From Loktanella fryxellensis (GTDB lineage: Bacteria > Pseudomonadota > Alphaproteobacteria > Rhodobacterales > Rhodobacteraceae): a stretch of DNA of 64,000 bases. The notes beneath the pieces are model-generated. The model was not told the origin of the DNA. It saw only the letters and a program-made list of their open reading frames with translations, and ran no database searches. The translations under genes were made by a program, and so were the position numbers. Of this stretch, positions 47,419 through 56,593 are shown in pieces. Numbering within the stretch: position 1 is the stretch's first letter; every line of letters starts with the position of its first letter. The stretch is from contig NZ_FOCI01000016.1 in NCBI RefSeq assembly GCF_900110065.1, positions 1 to 64,000 on the forward strand, written 5' to 3'.

Positions 47419-48681
47419 GTGAACATCCTTATCCTGGGATCAGGCGGGCGCGAACACGCCCTTGCCTGGGCGATCCTGCAGAACCCCAAATGCGACCGCC
47501 TGATCGTGGCCCCCGGCAACGCGGGGATCGCGCAGCTCGCCGAATGTGCCGCCCTCGACATCCTCGACGGCGAGGCGGTCGTGGCCTTTGCCACCGACCA
47601 CGCCGTCGACCTCGTGGTCGTGGGGCCGGAGGCACCTCTGGCGGCCGGTGTCGCAGACATTTGCCGCGCGGCAGGGCTTGCAGTTTTCGGACCTTCTGCA
47701 GCTGCCGCGCGGCTGGAATCGTCAAAAGTTTTCACAAAAGCGATCTGCGCCGCCTGCGACGCGCCGACCGCCGCCTATGCCCATTTCATCGACGCCGCCG
47801 CCGCCCGCGCCTATGTCGCCGCACAAGGCGCGCCGATCGTGGTCAAGGCCGATGGCCTCGCCGCGGGCAAGGGCGTCGTCGTCGCAATGACGATGGCAGA
47901 GGCGCTCGCTGCCGTGGACGACATCATGGGCGGCGCCTTGGGTGACGGCGGGGCCGAGGTCGTGATCGAAGCGTTCATGACCGGCGAGGAGGCATCGTTC
48001 TTCGTTCTTTGCGACGGCACGACCATCCTGCCGGTCGGCACTGCGCAGGACCACAAGCGCGCCTTCGACGGCGACACCGGACCCAACACCGGCGGCATGG
48101 GGGCCTACACCCCCGCCCCGGTGATGACGCCCGCCGTCACGCAGGCCGCGATCGACCGGATCGTGCGACCTGTGGTCGCTGAAATGGCCGCCCGTGGCAC
48201 ACCCTTTACCGGCGTCCTCTTCGTCGGCTTGATGATCGAGGCCGGTGCCCCACGGTTGGTGGAGTTCAACGTCCGCTTCGGCGACCCGGAATGTCAGGGG
48301 CTGATGATGCGGCTGGGCGGCCAGATCCTCGACCTGCTGCAGGCCTGTGCTACCGGGCGTCTGGACACCCAGCAGGTCCATTGGGCGGACGATCACGCGC
48401 TGACGGTGGTGATGGCCGCGAACGGCTATCCCGGTGCCTACGCCAAGGGCAGCGCGATCCGCGGTCTCGACACCCTGGCCGAGGACAGCTTTCACATGAC
48501 GTTCCACGCTGGCACCGCCCAGCGCGATGGCCGGATCACCGCCGATGGTGGTCGTGTGCTGGGCGTCACCGCCCGTGGCGCCACGCTGAACGAGGCGCGC
48601 GATCGCGCCTACGGGATGGTCGATGCGATCGACTGGCCGGACGGGTTCTGCCGCCGCGACATCGGCTGGCGCGCCCTGTAA
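47419..48681 (+). CDS. purD: Phosphoribosylamine-glycine ligase
   Basis: GAR synthetase, second step of purine synthesis, joining glycine to phosphoribosylamine with ATP. The 420-residue protein starts with GTG after GGAGAG. It has the N-terminal NILILGSGGREHALAW, the ATP-grasp domain with VVKADGLAAGKGVVVA, DGDTGPNTGGMGAY and the catalytic EFNVRFGDPECQ. Length is standard. Divergent from xseA. Confidence 0.97.
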   Translation: MNILILGSGGREHALAWAILQNPKCDRLIVAPGNAGIAQLAECAALDILDGEAVVAFATDHAVDLVVVGPEAPLAAGVADICRAAGLAVFGPSAAAARLESSKVFTKAICAACDAPTAAYAHFIDAAAARAYVAAQGAPIVVKADGLAAGKGVVVAMTMAEALAAVDDIMGGALGDGGAEVVIEAFMTGEEASFFVLCDGTTILPVGTAQDHKRAFDGDTGPNTGGMGAYTPAPVMTPAVTQAAIDRIVRPVVAEMAARGTPFTGVLFVGLMIEAGAPRLVEFNVRFGDPECQGLMMRLGGQILDLLQACATGRLDTQQVHWADDHALTVVMAANGYPGAYAKGSAIRGLDTLAEDSFHMTFHAGTAQRDGRITADGGRVLGVTARGATLNEARDRAYGMVDAIDWPDGFCRRDIGWRAL

Positions 48682-48687
48682 CCCATC

Positions 48688-48716
48688 ATCTTGCCTGAAA
48701 TATTCCCGCCGGAGAC
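48688..48716 (+). repeat. Single B-type intergenic repeat after purD
   Basis: The element opens ATCATCTTGCC and continues GAAATATTCCCGCCGGAGA, close to B2 (8095) and B6 (55398). It starts seven bases beyond the purD stop and is followed directly by an inverted repeat. Confidence 0.55.
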
Positions 48717-48718
48717 AT

Positions 48719-48742
48719 CGGGTTTTCCCTTTGGAAAACCCG
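48719..48742. terminator. Inverted repeat between purD and carD
   Basis: A perfect 10-bp inverted repeat CGGGTTTTCC/GGAAAACCCG with loop CTTT lies in the convergent gap, right after the B-type repeat. It probably takes part in ending the purD transcript, though no T-run follows on the plus strand. Confidence 0.5.
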
Positions 48743-48766
48743 ACCCCCATCCGCTGGAGGAAAGAA

Positions 48767-48792
48767 AGGCCGCACCCTCCCAAGTGCGGCCT
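48767..48792 (-). terminator. Terminator after carD
   Basis: On the minus strand a 9-bp stem AGGCCGCAC/GTGCGGCCT with an 8-nt loop is followed by TTCTTTCC. It begins 25 bases after the carD stop and is a good intrinsic terminator. Confidence 0.75.
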
Positions 48793-48817
48793 CTCCTCCT
48801 CCCCTGACAGGCCGGGC

Positions 48818-49327
48818 TTACGCCGCGCGACCCACCAGAACCGAACCGATTTCCTCTGCCGCAGCCTTTTCGTCATGGCCCGCGACAGCGGCGATTTCCC
48901 GCGTCAGACGCTCCAGTGCGGCCTCGTAGAGTTGCCGCTCCGAGTAGCTCTGCTCGCGCTGATCATCCGCACGATGCAGATCGCGCACGACTTCTGCAAT
49001 AGCAATCAGATCGCCGGAGTTGATCTTTTGCTCATATTCTTGCGCGCGGCGTGACCACATGGCCTTCTTGACCTTGGCCTTGCCGCGCAGCGTCTTCATC
49101 GCGTGGCTGACAACGTCCGGCGTGGACAGGGCGCGCATGCCCACTTCGGTCGCCTTGTGCGTCGGCACCCGCAGGGTCATCTTGTCCTTGTCGAAGGCGA
49201 TGACGAACAGTTCCAGCTCGAATCCCGCCACTTCCTGCGTTTCGACGGATACGATCCGGCCCACGCCGTGCGCGGGATAGACGACGAAGTCGTTGGGCTG
49301 AAAGTCTTTCTTCTTCGATTTGGTCAT
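48818..49327 (-). CDS. carD: CarD-family transcription factor
   Basis: A 169-residue RNA polymerase-binding factor of the CarD/CdnL family, which stabilises open promoter complexes. The N-terminal Tudor-like domain has FVVYPAHGVGRIVSVETQEVAG (trimmed here to its core) and the helical DNA-binding part has MWSRRAQEYEQKINSG. AAAGGAATGCC precedes the ATG at 49327, which removes 14 extra residues of a longer frame. A 17-bp palindrome lies about 100 bases upstream. Confidence 0.94.
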   Translation of the reverse strand: MTKSKKKDFQPNDFVVYPAHGVGRIVSVETQEVAGFELELFVIAFDKDKMTLRVPTHKATEVGMRALSTPDVVSHAMKTLRGKAKVKKAMWSRRAQEYEQKINSGDLIAIAEVVRDLHRADDQREQSYSERQLYEAALERLTREIAAVAGHDEKAAAEEIGSVLVGRAA

Positions 49328-49424
49328 GGCATTCCTTTCTGCGATCCCGACGGCAAAAGACCCCGGCAACTTGCGTCAACGGGGTGTCACACTTGGTACG
49401 GGGATCAGTTCACTGGCAGCATCG

Positions 49425-49441
49425 TTGTGATCGTATCACAA
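49425..49441. promoter_or_regulatory. 17-bp palindrome upstream of carD
   Basis: TTGTGATCGTATCACAA is a perfect palindrome with 7-bp arms and a 3-base centre, about 98 bases before the carD start and 82 bases beyond fdxA. It resembles operators of FadR/GntR or CRP-type proteins, with TGTGA and TCACA spaced by five rather than six bases. Confidence 0.45.
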
Positions 49442-49522
49442 AATGCCGCATCATCAAAGTACCTTAGCAAACTGGTGAATCAGCAGCCTTTTCAACCCTT
49501 TCCGGGCCGACGGATCTGCGAA

Positions 49523-49858
49523 TCAGCCACCCTCGCCAGCGGCTTCGCTGAACAGGTCCATCTTGCCGGTCTTGCCATCCATGTCCTCGGCACCCGGCAG
49601 CGGGTCCTTGCGGGTAATGATGACGGGCCACTTTTCCGCATATTTGCGGTTGAACTCGACCCACTTCTCCATGTCCGGCTCCGTGTCCGGGCGGATCGCG
49701 TCGGCGGGGCATTCGGGTTCGCATACGCCGCAGTCGATGCATTCGTCCGGGTGGATCACCAGCATGTTCTCGCCCTCGTAGAAGCAGTCCACCGGGCAGA
49801 CTTCGACGCAGTCGGTGTATTTGCAGGCGATGCAGTTGTCGTTGACGATATAGGTCAT
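49523..49858 (-). CDS. fdxA: Seven-iron ferredoxin
   Basis: A 111-residue ferredoxin of the Azotobacter FdI type with one [3Fe-4S] and one [4Fe-4S] cluster. By alignment from memory, Cys9, 17 and 50 hold the 3Fe cluster and Cys21, 40, 43 and 46 the 4Fe cluster; Cys12 and Cys25 are extra. The MTYIV start at 49858 is the family N-terminus. It carries electrons in the cytoplasm; the partner is unknown. It follows the S4 gene on the same strand after 52 bases. Confidence 0.95.
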   Translation of the reverse strand: MTYIVNDNCIACKYTDCVEVCPVDCFYEGENMLVIHPDECIDCGVCEPECPADAIRPDTEPDMEKWVEFNRKYAEKWPVIITRKDPLPGAEDMDGKTGKMDLFSEAAGEGG

Positions 49859-49910
49859 GGCAGGATCATCCGGGTCTGGTGTGCGGCCCTGACTAGGCCA
49901 GCGGGGTGTA

Positions 49911-50297
49911 TCATTCAAGCGGATTGGGATCGGTCCGGTCGCGCGCGGCCATCATGTCGCGCCGATCCTTGCCCGTGGGTCGTCCGCCACCGTCATAGCG
50001 GGGGTTGGCAGGTTCTGCCACGACGGGCGGCGAAAGGTCGTCATAGAGCCCCTGCGCCTCCGGTGCGGGACCACGCCGGGTCCCGCAGGCGAGGATGCGC
50101 ACGACGCGCACCTGCCGTTCCTGCGCAAAGGTCAGTACGTGCCCCGCCCCCACCTCGCGGGCGGGTTTGGTCACCACCACGCCGTCGACGCGTACCCGAC
50201 CCGCACCGACGATCTCGGCCGCAATGCTGCGCGATTTGAAGAACCGCGCCTGCCACAGCCACTTGTCGATGCGGATCGTGTCGCGCGCTTCGCTCAC
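49911..50297 (-). CDS. S4-domain RNA-binding protein (Hsp15-like)
   Basis: A 128-residue protein with an N-terminal S4 domain ([21 protein letters not shown], here cited in part, residues 8-28) followed by [16 protein letters not shown] charged C-terminal tail completes it. This is the layout of Hsp15/HslR, which binds stalled 50S subunits with peptidyl-tRNA. The GTG start at 50297 is seven bases from the helicase stop. It is placed with the SUV3-like helicase, an RNA-handling neighbour. Confidence 0.88.
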   Translation of the reverse strand: MSEARDTIRIDKWLWQARFFKSRSIAAEIVGAGRVRVDGVVVTKPAREVGAGHVLTFAQERQVRVVRILACGTRRGPAPEAQGLYDDLSPPVVAEPANPRYDGGGRPTGKDRRDMMAARDRTDPNPLE

Positions 50298-50304
50298 GCC
50301 CCGC

Positions 50305-53280
50305 TCACCGGGCCTTGAAGCCTTGCAGGGCGGCGGCGAACGGGTTGTCCGGGTCGATCTTCTTTTCAACCTTGGCCGGTTTCGCGTCGAAGGTCTGCGG
50401 CTTGTCCACGGGCTTGGGTCCGCGCGCGCCACCGGGTTTGCCCTGCGGGCGCGCCTGCGGTTTTTCGTGCGGTGTGCCGTCGGCATTGGGCTGTGGCTTG
50501 AAGCGCGACCGGTCTGTGGCACCGCTGCGACCTTCGGGCTTGGCGCGACGGCCACCCTCCTTGCGTGGCGCGTCGCCCTCGGTCACGGATGCATCGCCGC
50601 GTGTGGCGTCCCGGCGCGGTCCACGATTTCCCTGACGGGCCGCACGACCCCAGGTGAATGTGTAGAAGGTCTCGACCTCGACGGGCTTCGCGTCTTCTTC
50701 GCTCTCGGCCAGTTGCGGTGCATCGGCGGGGGGGACCTCCGGCGCGTCGGCGGGCGGGGGCGCGGGGGCATCCGGCGCGGGCGCGTCCGGCGCAGGTTCC
50801 TCCACCGGCGCATCCGGGGCAGGCCTGTCTTCGGGCTCGACCGGGACACCCTCGCCGGGGGCGTCACCGGGTTTGTTGGTCGCGGCTGGCGCGGATTTCG
50901 CGGCCTTGAACTTGGGCCGTTCCGCCTTTTCCGCATGATAGCCGAGTCCGCCCATCAGATCGGCGAACTGATCCAGCGTGGTGCCGGTGATCGACAGCAT
51001 CTCTGGCACGGCCTCGAATCCCGCCTTGCTGTCACGGTCGCGGAGCAGGTCGGCCAGCCGTTCCAGCATGTCGATGCGGATGGCACGGGCACCGGCGGCG
51101 CGGTAACCCGCCATCGTGTAATAGCCCTGTGCGGCGGTCGCGTCCGCAGGCACCGTCACCAGTCCCGGCGGCGGGCTTTCGGGGAACTCCTGCAGGCCCT
51201 TGGCCAGCGACCACAGCACCAGCCGCAGGCGCGTCGGCGCGGGTTTCAGCAGCAGCGGCTGAAAGATCGTGAACTGGCCGAACCGGATGCCGTGCTTGCG
51301 CAGGGCCGCCCGCGCGTCCTGGTCCAGCGCCTTCACCTCTTCCACCACGTCGCTGCGCGAGATGATCCCGAACTGTTCGGCCATCCGGTAGGCGAAGCCG
51401 CGCGCGGCACCTGTCAGCGTTTCGTCGTTCTTGAGCGCCAGCAGCGGTTCGAACGCCGTAGCGATCTTGCGGTCGATGAAATGCTGCAGGCGGCGCTGCA
51501 CCTTGGTGGCCACGTCGGCCCCCGCATCGTCGTCGACGAAGGCCACGACGCGCGGCTTCAGGGGATCGTCGCCCGCCACCAGCTTGCCCACCGCGGCGGT
51601 GCCCCACATCAGGCCACCCTGTTCGGTGATGTCCATTTCCGTGTCGGGTGCGTTGTAGAACCGGTCCGCCCGCAGGTGGAACTGCGGTGCCAGCGCCTGC
51701 GCGCTCGCTTGCCGCAATGTCTTGGCCTCGTCAGGGCTGCCCGCCTTGTCCATGCGAAAGCGGAAGCCTTCGAGGCGGCCGATGAATTCGCCCTCGACCG
51801 TCACTTCGCCCTTGTCGTTCACGTCAGCCAAGAGGCTCTCCTTTTGTTTGAGCCGGCGCAGCAACACAGAGGTGCGCCGGTCCACGAATCTTTGCGTCAA
51901 CGCGCCATGCAACGCATCCGACAGGCGATCTTCTACAGCGCGGGTGTGGTCGCGCCAATGGCTTTCGTCCCGCAGCCACCCCTTGCGCTGGGCGACGTAG
52001 GTCCATGTGCGGATAAACGCCAACCGTTTGGACAGCGTATCGATGTCGCCGTCGTTCCGGTCGATCCGCGCCACCTGCAGCGCGAACCAGTTTTCATCCA
52101 CATGGCCCGTCTGATGCAGGTCGGTGAATATACGCATGAGCAGGCCCGCGTGTTCCCCCCGACTGATGCCGCGAAAGTCCGGAATGCGGCAGACGTCCCA
52201 CAACAGCCGCACCGATGGCCCGTCGCTTGCGCGGGCCGCCACGATCTCGTCCGCACCAAGGGCGCGCAGCGCAGCCAGATCGTCGCTTTCGCGCACGCGG
52301 GTCAGCCAGTCGTTGTCGGTCCGCGCCTCCAGCGTCTGTAACAGGCGCTTGACCGATCCGAACTGCAGATCGGTGTTGCGCCATTGCAGTCGCTTCAGCG
52401 GCGGAAACTGGTGGTTGACGATCTGGCCGATCACGCCCTCGTCGAACTCCTGCGCCTCTCCTGTTACGCCAAAGGTTCCGGACGCCAGATGCCGCCCCGC
52501 CCGCCCCGCGATCTGCGCCAGCTCGTCTGGCCGCAATTCCCGCATCCGCGCGCCGTCGAACTTGGCCGTGGCGGAAAACGCCACATGCGTAATGTCGAGG
52601 TTCAGGCCCATCCCGATGGCATCTGTGGCGACGAGGTAATCCACGTCGCCATTCTGATAGAGCTCGACCTGCGCATTGCGCGTCCGGGGGCTGAGTGCGC
52701 CCATGACGACCGCCGCACCGCCCTTCTGACGGCGGATCAGTTCTGCGATGGCATAGCAATTTTCAACCGAAAAGCCGACGATGGCGGCCCGTGCGGGCAT
52801 CCGGCTTAGCTTTTTCGAACCAGCGTAGGTCAGTTCCGAAAACCGCTCCCGCCGCTGGATCACGACGCCGGGGATCATCGCCACGATGGCCTGCCGCATG
52901 GTGTCGGCCCCCATGAACAGCGTCTCGTGCAGGCCGCGGGCATGCAGCAGGCGGTCCGTGAACACGTGCCCGCGTTCCGGATCGCCGCACAGCTGGATTT
53001 CGTCCACGGCAAGGAAATCGCAACCCAGCCCTTCGGGCATCGCCTCGACCGTGCAGACCCAATAGGCGGTGCGCGGCGGCACGATCCGCTCCTCGCCCGT
53101 CACCAGCGCCACGACCCCCGGCCCGCGCGCCTTGACGATGCGGTCATAGACCTCTCGCGCCAGAAGCCGCAGCGGCAACCCGATGACGCCGGTGCGATGG
53201 CCCAGCATCCGCTCGATCGCGTGATGGGTCTTGCCGGTATTCGTCGGCCCCAGAATGGCCGTAACGCGAGAGGGTTGCAT
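50305..53280 (-). CDS. SUV3-like superfamily 2 RNA helicase
   Basis: A 991-residue helicase resembling mitochondrial SUV3. It has Walker A GPTNTGKTHHAIERM at residues 11-18 onward, the DExx motif AVDEIQLC near 93, and motif VI QIAGRAGRHLASG. A SUV3 C-terminal helical domain follows. The last ~250 residues are a low-complexity Pro/Ala/Asp then basic tail, ending DPDNPFAAALQGFKAR. SUV3 unwinds RNA for decay; the bacterial role is less known. It lies between a TPR gene (26-base gap) and the S4 gene. Confidence 0.9.
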   Translation of the reverse strand: MQPSRVTAILGPTNTGKTHHAIERMLGHRTGVIGLPLRLLAREVYDRIVKARGPGVVALVTGEERIVPPRTAYWVCTVEAMPEGLGCDFLAVDEIQLCGDPERGHVFTDRLLHARGLHETLFMGADTMRQAIVAMIPGVVIQRRERFSELTYAGSKKLSRMPARAAIVGFSVENCYAIAELIRRQKGGAAVVMGALSPRTRNAQVELYQNGDVDYLVATDAIGMGLNLDITHVAFSATAKFDGARMRELRPDELAQIAGRAGRHLASGTFGVTGEAQEFDEGVIGQIVNHQFPPLKRLQWRNTDLQFGSVKRLLQTLEARTDNDWLTRVRESDDLAALRALGADEIVAARASDGPSVRLLWDVCRIPDFRGISRGEHAGLLMRIFTDLHQTGHVDENWFALQVARIDRNDGDIDTLSKRLAFIRTWTYVAQRKGWLRDESHWRDHTRAVEDRLSDALHGALTQRFVDRRTSVLLRRLKQKESLLADVNDKGEVTVEGEFIGRLEGFRFRMDKAGSPDEAKTLRQASAQALAPQFHLRADRFYNAPDTEMDITEQGGLMWGTAAVGKLVAGDDPLKPRVVAFVDDDAGADVATKVQRRLQHFIDRKIATAFEPLLALKNDETLTGAARGFAYRMAEQFGIISRSDVVEEVKALDQDARAALRKHGIRFGQFTIFQPLLLKPAPTRLRLVLWSLAKGLQEFPESPPPGLVTVPADATAAQGYYTMAGYRAAGARAIRIDMLERLADLLRDRDSKAGFEAVPEMLSITGTTLDQFADLMGGLGYHAEKAERPKFKAAKSAPAATNKPGDAPGEGVPVEPEDRPAPDAPVEEPAPDAPAPDAPAPPPADAPEVPPADAPQLAESEEDAKPVEVETFYTFTWGRAARQGNRGPRRDATRGDASVTEGDAPRKEGGRRAKPEGRSGATDRSRFKPQPNADGTPHEKPQARPQGKPGGARGPKPVDKPQTFDAKPAKVEKKIDPDNPFAAALQGFKAR

Positions 53281-53306
53281 AGCGTCCCCGCAGGGACGGC
53301 GCGGGC

Positions 53307-53981
53307 TTACAGGGCCAGGCCGTCCAGTGTGACAGTCAGGCGTCGGGCGGCATCAGCGACACCCTCCGCATGGGGGGCAATCCCGAGGATCCGGTCATAG
53401 ACCTCGAGGGCGTCTTCGGGGCGATCCAGTTCTTCCAGGATCACGGCCAGTCCGCTCATCGCGCCGAAATGGCGCGGGTTCAGGGCCAGCGTCGTCTGAA
53501 TGTCGGCCAGTGAGGGGCCGATCTGACCGGCCAAGTAGAACGCGGTGGCCCGGCCGTTGTAACCTTCGGCGAATTCGGGGGCATGGTCGATCAGCGCGCT
53601 GTAGTGCTGGATCGCCAGCGGGGTGTCGCCCGCCGCCATCGCATCAGCACCGCGTCGCAGCAGCAGGTCCATCGCGGTAGACCCGCTGCGCGACCACATC
53701 TCGGCGATCCGGTTCTGGATGCCGGGGGTCGCCTCCGGGTCCGCGTCGGCCAGTTCCGCAAACAGCGCATCCAGTGCGGCCGCATCGGCGCCGGGGGCAC
53801 CGGGCGCGGGGGTGGCGGGTGCATCGTCGGTGACCGGCGCATCAGGGGCGCCGCCCTGCGGCACCTCGAACCCCGGCGCGGTGCCGCCATCCGGCATCGG
53901 CACCTGCGCGGCACCACATGTGGCCCACAACAGTGCGACTGCCGTCACGAAAGGATTGATGCCTGATCGCCGCATGGTCAT
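53307..53981 (-). CDS. Periplasmic TPR protein
   Basis: A 224-residue exported protein: signal peptide FVTAVALLWATCGAAQ, a Pro/Ala/Asp-rich linker to about residue 70, then three or so tetratricopeptide repeats. These include AIQHYSALIDHAPEFAEGYN, DIQTTLALNPRHFGA and ALEVYDRILGIAPHAEG. TPRs mediate protein contacts; the partner is unknown. Two ATGs (53981, 53975) fit equally. It is first of the TPR-helicase-S4-fdxA cluster. Confidence 0.82.
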   Translation of the reverse strand: MTMRRSGINPFVTAVALLWATCGAAQVPMPDGGTAPGFEVPQGGAPDAPVTDDAPATPAPGAPGADAAALDALFAELADADPEATPGIQNRIAEMWSRSGSTAMDLLLRRGADAMAAGDTPLAIQHYSALIDHAPEFAEGYNGRATAFYLAGQIGPSLADIQTTLALNPRHFGAMSGLAVILEELDRPEDALEVYDRILGIAPHAEGVADAARRLTVTLDGLAL

Positions 53982-54053
53982 ACCGTGAATGTAGCGTAAC
54001 CTGCGCCCGATACCAGTGGGCGCACCCTCACAACCACGACAAGGATAACCAGC

Positions 54054-54341
54054 ATGAGCGATGTCATCACACAGGCCGTCGATTCCCTGAACGCCAAGAT
54101 GGACGCAGGCTTCGACGGCACGGCCAAGTTCGTGATCGAAGGCGAAGGCGCCATCATGATCGACCAGTCCGGCGCCCGCGCCGGCGACGACGAGGCCGAC
54201 GTCACCATGACCGCCAGCCGTGACACGTTCGAAGGCATCCTGAGCGGCGATGAGAACCCCACCGCCGCCTTCATGTCCGGCAAGCTGACCATCGACGGCG
54301 ACATGGGCAAGGCGATGCAGCTGGCAAGCGTCCTCGCCTGA
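54054..54341 (+). CDS. SCP2 sterol-binding domain protein
   Basis: A 95-residue protein that is one SCP2 domain, a lipid-binding fold. Features are the AKFVIEGEGAIMID strand pair, DEADVTMTASRDTFEGILSG and the C-terminal GKLTIDGDMGKAMQLASVLA helix-strand unit. Bacterial members are thought to bind fatty acyl or polyprenyl lipids. Its stop overlaps the start of the lysophospholipase-like gene (TGATG), so the two likely work on the same lipid. Confidence 0.92.
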   Translation: MSDVITQAVDSLNAKMDAGFDGTAKFVIEGEGAIMIDQSGARAGDDEADVTMTASRDTFEGILSGDENPTAAFMSGKLTIDGDMGKAMQLASVLA

Positions 54342-55276
54342 TGCGGTACGCCCCCCTGCATGCGGATGTCGCAGACGGCCCGGATGCAGGGGCGGCGCAT
54401 TGGATCAAGACCACCGACCACGCCCGGATCCGGGTCGGGCACTGGGTCAGCGGCGCCGACCGGGGCACCGTCCTGCTGTTCCCCGGCCGTACCGAATACA
54501 TCGAGAAATATGGTTGCGCCGCCGCTGACCTGCGCGCCCGCGGCTATGCCACGATCACCGTGGACTGGCGCGGTCAGGGTCTGTCGGACCGGACCGCGCC
54601 CGACCGCGCCATCGGCCATGTCGCGGACTTCGGCGACTTCCAAAAGGACGTGGCGGCGATGCTGACCCACGCCCGCGACCTCGGCCTGCCGAAACCCTTC
54701 TACCTGATCGCGCATTCCATGGGCGGTGCCATCGGCCTGCGTGCGCTGCTCGAGGGGTTGCCCGTGCGCGCCGCTGCCTTTTCCGCGCCGATGTGGGGCA
54801 TCCGCATGTCCGCCCTGCAACGCCCCTTTGCCTGGGGACTGTCCAGCGCCGCGCGCCGCATGGGGTTCGATCAGCGCATGTCACCCGGTCAGGACCCGGA
54901 CAGCTACCTGACCCGCGTGGCACTGGCCGACAACACGCTGACCTCCGACCCCGACATGTTCGACTACATGCGGGGCCAGCTGAGCACCTATCCCGACCTC
55001 GCCCTCGGCGGCCCGTCCCTGCGGTGGCTGAACGAATCGCTGCGCGACATGCGCCGCATGGCGCGGCTCGACAGCCCCCGCCTGCCCGCCGTCACCTTTC
55101 TCGGCACAGCGGAGGCGATCGTCGATCCCGCACGCATCCGCGACCGCATGGCCCGCTGGCCCAACGGCACGCTCGAGATCGTGGACGACGGCAAACACGA
55201 GACGATGATGGAACGCCCCGCCATCCGCACCCGGTTCTTCGACACGGCGACACGACTGTTCGACGCGCACCACTGA
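54341..55276 (+). CDS. pldB: Alpha/beta hydrolase, lysophospholipase-like
   Basis: A 311-residue alpha/beta hydrolase with the nucleophile elbow AHSMGGA (Ser126), the oxyanion block LLFPGRTEYIEKYG and a late D-H pair (VDPARIRDR, DDGKHETMMER). It fits the monoacylglycerol lipase/lysophospholipase PldB group. No signal peptide, so cytoplasmic. Co-translated with the SCP2 protein. The natural substrate is not proven by sequence. Confidence 0.87.
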   Translation: MRYAPLHADVADGPDAGAAHWIKTTDHARIRVGHWVSGADRGTVLLFPGRTEYIEKYGCAAADLRARGYATITVDWRGQGLSDRTAPDRAIGHVADFGDFQKDVAAMLTHARDLGLPKPFYLIAHSMGGAIGLRALLEGLPVRAAAFSAPMWGIRMSALQRPFAWGLSSAARRMGFDQRMSPGQDPDSYLTRVALADNTLTSDPDMFDYMRGQLSTYPDLALGGPSLRWLNESLRDMRRMARLDSPRLPAVTFLGTAEAIVDPARIRDRMARWPNGTLEIVDDGKHETMMERPAIRTRFFDTATRLFDAHH

Positions 55277-55326
55277 CGCCCACCGCCGACGCACCGCCGC
55301 CCGACTGGTGCGCCCGGCTCACCTGC

Positions 55327-55432
55327 CCTCGCTTTTTTCCAAATACTTCCGCGCGGCGCGCGCCTGCCCTCTCCCCGCACGCCACGGTCGCCCCGGCCAT
55401 CATCCTGCCCCAAATACGCCCGCCCGAGGCGC
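55327..55432 (+). repeat. Paired intergenic repeat, copy 2 (B5-B6)
   Basis: B5 starts CCTCGCTTTTTTCC at 55327 and leads into AAATACTTCCGCGCGGCGC. B6 starts CATCATCCTGCC at 55398 and leads into CCAAATACGCCCGCCCGAGGC. Their starts are 71 bases apart, as in the 8023-8126 pair. They lie between the hydrolase stop and the exonuclease start. Confidence 0.7.
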
Positions 55433-55488
55433 ACCGCGCACAGCCACCGCGCACTGGCAACGCCCGCCCGGCGCCCTAACTCCCTCGC

Positions 55489-56592
55489 ATGGCTGACGTC
55501 CTCACCTTCACCGACCGCGGCATCTACTGCCCCGCTGGCGATTTCTACATCGACCCGTGGCGGCCCGTGGACCGCGCGCTGATCACCCACGGCCACGCGG
55601 ACCATTCGCGTTGGGGAATGCAGCGCTACCTCGCGACCGAGGCTGCGGCCCCGGTCATGCGTCATCGCCTTGGCGACGTGACCCTGCAGACGATCCGTTA
55701 CGGCGAGGAGCGTCGCATCGGTGATGCCACCGTCAGCTTCCATCCCGCCGGCCACGTCCCCGGCTCCGCCCAGATCCGGGTCGAGGTCAAAGGCGACGTC
55801 TGGGTCGCCTCCGGCGACTACAAGACCGTGGCGGACGGCCTGTCGGAGCCGTTCGAGCCGGTGCGCTGCCATGCCTTCATCACCGAATGCACCTTTGGGC
55901 TGCCGGTGTTCACATGGCTGGCCGAGGATGTGCTGACCGCACAGATCAACGGCTGGTGGGCCGCCAATGCCGCCGCTGGGCGCACGTCGATCATCGGCGC
56001 CTATGCGCTGGGCAAGGCGCAGCGCCTGCTGACCTGCGTGGACCCGTCCATCGGCCCGATCCTGACGCATGGCGCGGTGGAGAACACCAACGCGGTGCTG
56101 CGGGCGCAGGGGATCGCGCTGCCCGACACGATCCGCGTCACGCCGGACACCAAGGGGGCCGACCATCCCGGCGCGCTGGTCATCGCCACGCCGTCGGCGC
56201 TCGGCACCACATGGGCGCGGCGGTTCGGCCCCTCCTCCACCGCCTTCGCGTCCGGCTGGATGGCCCTGCGCGGCGTGCGCCGCCGCAGAGCCGCAGACCG
56301 GGGATTCGTCGTCAGCGACCATGCGGACTGGGACGGTCTGAACGCCGCGATCAAGGAGACGGGCGCGACCAGGATCTTCGCAACCCACGGCTATACGAGC
56401 GCCTTCCAGCGCTGGCTGTCGGAACAGGGCTATGACGCCCATATCGTCAGCACCGAATACACCGGCGAGACGGGCGACGACGCGGATGACGCGCCTGCCG
56501 ACCCCCCCGCCGCTGGCTCCGACACCGTCGCAGCGGGCGACCCGGCACCCCCGCAAAGCGGGGACGCGACACCTCCGCAAGCGGGCGTGTGA
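55489..56592 (+). CDS. Ligase-associated DNA exonuclease (MBL fold)
   Basis: A 367-residue metallo-beta-lactamase/beta-CASP-type protein of the ligase-associated exonuclease group. Zinc motif H34-G-H36-A-D38-H39 is in ITHGHADHS; GHVPGSAQI, SGDYK and SDHADWDGL follow. About 40 Asp/Pro/Ala-rich residues form a tail. It is followed one base later by the DNA ligase gene. Together with a large helicase and a phosphoesterase elsewhere, such pairs form a DNA damage repair module known in Pseudomonas. Confidence 0.9.
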   Translation: MADVLTFTDRGIYCPAGDFYIDPWRPVDRALITHGHADHSRWGMQRYLATEAAAPVMRHRLGDVTLQTIRYGEERRIGDATVSFHPAGHVPGSAQIRVEVKGDVWVASGDYKTVADGLSEPFEPVRCHAFITECTFGLPVFTWLAEDVLTAQINGWWAANAAAGRTSIIGAYALGKAQRLLTCVDPSIGPILTHGAVENTNAVLRAQGIALPDTIRVTPDTKGADHPGALVIATPSALGTTWARRFGPSSTAFASGWMALRGVRRRRAADRGFVVSDHADWDGLNAAIKETGATRIFATHGYTSAFQRWLSEQGYDAHIVSTEYTGETGDDADDAPADPPAAGSDTVAAGDPAPPQSGDATPPQAGV

Positions 56593-56593
56593 G

